From Eucalyptus grandis (taxonomy: Eukaryota > Streptophyta > Magnoliopsida > Myrtales > Myrtaceae): a DNA stretch of 64,000 bases. The notes below the pieces were generated by a model, which worked only from the letters and a program-made list of their open reading frames with translations, searched no databases and was not told the DNA's origin. The DNA is taken from positions 38,327,790 through 38,391,789 of the forward strand of contig NC_052613.1 in the NCBI RefSeq assembly GCF_016545825.1, written 5' to 3'. The position numbers were made by a program, and so were the translations under genes. Shown here in pieces: positions 61,309 through 64,000 of the stretch. Positions within the stretch are counted from its first letter, which is position 1; each line of letters starts with the position of its first letter.

Positions 61309-61563
61309 CAATCTCCTGCTCTCAGCAAGAACTACGTTTCTGAAGGTCCTGTGCTTTCCCAAAAGGAGGATCAGGTTTCTTTTAGTTTTCCCACGTAATG
61401 TTTCCTAAATTCTGAAACTGGGTTCCGCATTGTTGCTTCGTTTAGCGTAGTTTTGATTCGTTGTTTTCAGTACACGAGCTCTTGTTGGTCGTCGACGTTT
61501 TAAGCAACTTCTCTGGCATTGTGTTGTGGTCAAGCTTCCGGGACGTTGAACAATGTTGATCAG
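61304..61563 (+). other. Possible 5' leader and first exon of a gene
   Basis: After the CT tract, sequence of less AT-rich composition (tgtgcaatctcctgctctc...) is followed by splice-donor-like sites (gatcag|gtttct at about 61369-61374, gatcag|gtattt at 61563/61564). An ATG at 61553 would encode only MLI before the second donor. This is compatible with a leader intron and a gene continuing rightward, but no protein identity supports it. Confidence 0.25.
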
Positions 61564-63736
61564 GTATTTTTCCTTTTGGGCTAGTTTCGCTAGGGCGCTA
61601 AATGTCCTTTTCCATGTTGGCGATTGATTTGATATTCGTTGTTATGAACATAATATTGGATGGATTGCAAAGTGCCGCAATTTCGATAAATTTACAAAGT
61701 TTCCTGTTTTTGGGGTCTTGACTGATCTTTGCTGGTCTTCAACAGGTGAATTGATGATAATGTGTTGATAGACTGATATTATTTTCTTGGCCTGTACCGT
61801 GACTAATCACTTGTGGTGTTTAGGGGGATTTCATTCATTGGCACAAAACTGTTTTAGTTTATATATGCTCGACAAGGAGGGAAATCGGGGGTAAATAATT
61901 AGGAAGGAAGAACTTAAAAAGTAGTTCATTAGTTTTAAGGAAATCCCTTGGGAAAAAGAATATACAAGTTTTTGAGCCATTTAGCAGATCCGTGCGTTTG
62001 TAGTTGATGGAATAGGCTCGTAGATGTTAGTATGAGCCTTTCTGTGTGAGACATATGGATTTTGCGCTTTGATTTTTTTTTTTTTTTTTTTTTTGGTTCA
62101 ACGCTTCGATTCCTTGAATACTAAGATTTTGGGCCCAAATGCACAGCTCAAGTTACCAAATAAAATCGTGTAAGAGCCTCTTATCTTTAAAATTTCAGGC
62201 CTATTGGTTTCAGAGCAGGGCCTTGAATGGATCCGGGACATATTTATGCATTTGCAGTTTCCTAATTTAGGTTGGTATCCGAATATTGCACCCACTTTTT
62301 TTTTTTTTTTTGGTGACCAAGGATCCACCGGATATATATAGTACTCATTTTTGCGATTGAGTAATGCTAAATTTACGAAAATTGATCTTCTAGATAAAAA
62401 ATTTCATTAGAGAATGTTGTACTAACGTGATAAATTGTAAATAGACAATTAAATAAGTCGGTCCTACTCAACATTCAATAATAGCCCACCACATCAATGA
62501 ATATATAAAAGTTTGTTGACCACTCTTTTTGGTGTCGTGGTTTTTCTACTTCCTTTTTCAGTTGAAGTACTCCTCAACACAATAGCCTGATTATATTGCC
62601 CTTTGTTAATCGCACTTTTCAGCATCCATCTTCCACCACTGTTCTAAGAAAGTGTTGTTTCATTTTCTCTTGGTCGTGTCCCTTTTTAGATTCTTTTTAT
62701 TTTTTTTATGGGTTCCATGTTCGCTTTACTTGTTTCGTTCCTTCTCTCTAATAGAGTTCTCTCTCATGTAACCATTCAATCTACAGGTGATCGTTTACAT
62801 TTTTAGTTAAGATAAGACTAAGTAGGATATGATATGAAACTAAGGGATTTTGCAATATCTTATCCGTTATTCACCATCTGGGGGTCTCATCCCCAAAAGA
62901 CGTCTTGAGCAGGCTTCTCCCAAGCGATGTGGGACAGCTAGGATCCCATTAGCATGCACCCAGATCCACCTTAACTTGGCTTTGATGCCAATCTAGGGGT
63001 CTCATCCCCAAAAGACATCTCGAGAGGAGAGGTAGGCCGTAGCAGTTATAAAGCAGGTCAGCGGGTTTCTCCCAAGCGATGTGGGATAGCTAGGATCTCC
63101 TTGGCATGAACCTAATGTCGAATATATTCATATAATATCATTTTTTTTTTATATAAATGACATATCGGTGCAAATAAACTTAAGAGTTCACAAATGGAGA
63201 TGATAAAAATCTCTCGCGACACTCTTGTCTACTTTATTTTTATTTGCTTTTTTTCCCTCTTTTTAATTATTTTATTTTTTGTTTCTTTTTTTTTCCTTCC
63301 ATCATTCTGTTATAAAATTCTATTTAATAGTAAATTGTACTAATATACCTAAAATACTAAAATACCTAATATATGTAATTTATAAATATACATTTATATT
63401 TATATTATTGAATTTATATTAAAAGATAGAATTTAAGTTGAATACATAAATAAAAATAGATTAAATTAAAAAAATTTATTTTTTTTGTTATTTTGAATTG
63501 AGCTCGACATGGAACAAGCGAAGTAAAGGACCTCGGTGGGCCAAGATTTGGGCCTAGTGGGCCATGGTTAGGGTTGATAGAGTCGAGGATGTATACATGA
63601 GGCCCCATTTGGGTGAAAAAATCTTTGTTCGTTGGCGAGAAGTCTTGATCGATTGTGTTTGATTTAATTAAGTATTTATGCACAAACATAGGATTAACCT
63701 TAACACTCTTTTTTTTTTTCCTTTCAGATTGTTAGA
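61564..63736. other. Non-coding stretch with repeats
   Basis: If a gene begins at about 61.3 kb this would be intron. It contains T-runs at 62071-62093 and 62297-62312, a duplicated segment at 62881-63110, and AT-rich sequence to 63520. No gene seen. Confidence 0.5.
62881..63110 (+). repeat. Imperfect direct repeat with ggggtctcatccccaaaag
   Basis: Copy one, 62881-62964, and copy two, 62997-63110, share ggggtctcatccccaaaaga, ttctcccaagcgatgtggga and agctaggatc. The second copy has an internal insertion of about 28 bases. The gatgtggga motif is common in plant repetitive DNA. Confidence 0.75.
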
Positions 63737-64000
63737 ATGGATGTTCCACCCGTGGCACGATATGGGGCTATCGCTTGTATTGAGGTGTCTTTTGACGATG
63801 TTTATGACCCCAACATTGAAATGACCTGCACCCAGTTTGAAACCACGATATGGATGGATGATGGCGTGTCAACTAGATTCCTTTGCGGTTTGAGGCTTGG
63901 TTCATTAACTATCAAGGAGAGTTGTTCGGACCTCTTCAGTCCGGCGATGGTGGGCCTATGGCACAGTAAGGGACTATCGCTTATATTGAGGGGTCTTTCA
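63737..64000 (+). CDS. Partial open frame running off the window, unknown
   Basis: After a tttcag acceptor-like site at about 63722-63727, an ATG at 63737 opens a frame of 88 codons without a stop to the window end (MDVPPVARYGAIACIEVSFD...). I do not recognise the family, and a competing frame is open for part of the length. A 40-base segment at 63752-63793 recurs in diverged form at 63957-63998 in a different frame, which argues against simple coding sequence. It may be an exon of the gene possibly starting near 61.3 kb, or unrelated. Confidence 0.25.
   Translation, partial: MDVPPVARYGAIACIEVSFDDVYDPNIEMTCTQFETTIWMDDGVSTRFLCGLRLGSLTIKESCSDLFSPAMVGLWHSKGLSLILRGLS

Noticed and set aside
1..64000. 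tRNA, rRNA or other structural RNA genes
   Set aside because: Scanning by eye for A/B box pairs and conserved rRNA strings gave only the SINE-like B box at 15497; no cloverleaf could be drawn. A tRNAscan run would be decisive.

Overview
This is a piece of a plant nuclear genome. The two host genes that can be read through, a CDC6-type replication-licensing ATPase with plant-style introns and a CYP86A-type fatty-acid omega-hydroxylase, both match plant families. The large excess of Ty3/gypsy, Ty1/copia (Sirevirus-like), LINE and hAT-like DNA is typical of plant intergenic space. The AT-rich intergenic DNA and GC-rich single-exon P450 fit a eudicot, perhaps woody. I cannot name the species from the sequence alone. 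A 100-base run of N at 18938-19037 marks a scaffold gap.

Layout. 1-2.6 kb: a short 125-base-period repeat, then a decayed but still exon/intron-organised pseudogene of 60S acidic ribosomal protein P0 (+). 3.6-8.8 kb: CDC6 on the minus strand, reconstructed here as 16 exons, with one single-base frameshift in exon 6, a GC-AG intron and E2F-like promoter sites. 9.16-10.05 kb: a non-autonomous hAT-like element with an exact 8-base target-site duplication, just upstream of CDC6. 11.8-13.3 kb: the CYP86A gene (minus), well conserved but broken by three small deletions around its I-helix. 13.4-17.7 kb: mostly featureless AT-rich DNA with a possible SINE and a fold-back repeat. 17.7-18.9 kb: 3' end of a LINE (minus), cut by the gap.

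19-44 kb is a retrotransposon nest. A decayed Ty3/gypsy element (+) runs into a 4.3 kb 3' LTR ending at 27170. A second LTR of the same family (27885-44171) is split by another LTR (29312-42486, flanked by agatg), which is itself split by a full-length copia element (32124-41611, flanked by gtccg). 44.2-45.1 kb has a cluster of palindromes just upstream of a TATA-like box. 46.5-47.7 kb holds a decayed CCCH zinc-finger gene fragment. 47.8-48.2 kb is a fold-back element. 49.5-58.96 kb is a second full-length copia element of the same or a sister family (flanked by tctat). Both copia elements carry gag-pol, a further reading frame downstream of pol, and duplicated polypurine tracts, the hallmarks of the Sirevirus lineage. 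59-61 kb has a duplicated 0.43 kb segment. 61.2-64 kb may be the 5' part of a gene that continues beyond the window.

An overall pattern: every coding break that could be judged in otherwise conserved genes (CDC6, CYP86A) and in the second copia primer-binding site is a 1-2 base deletion. This suggests that part of the 'pseudogene' appearance could be consensus error in a long-read assembly rather than biological decay.
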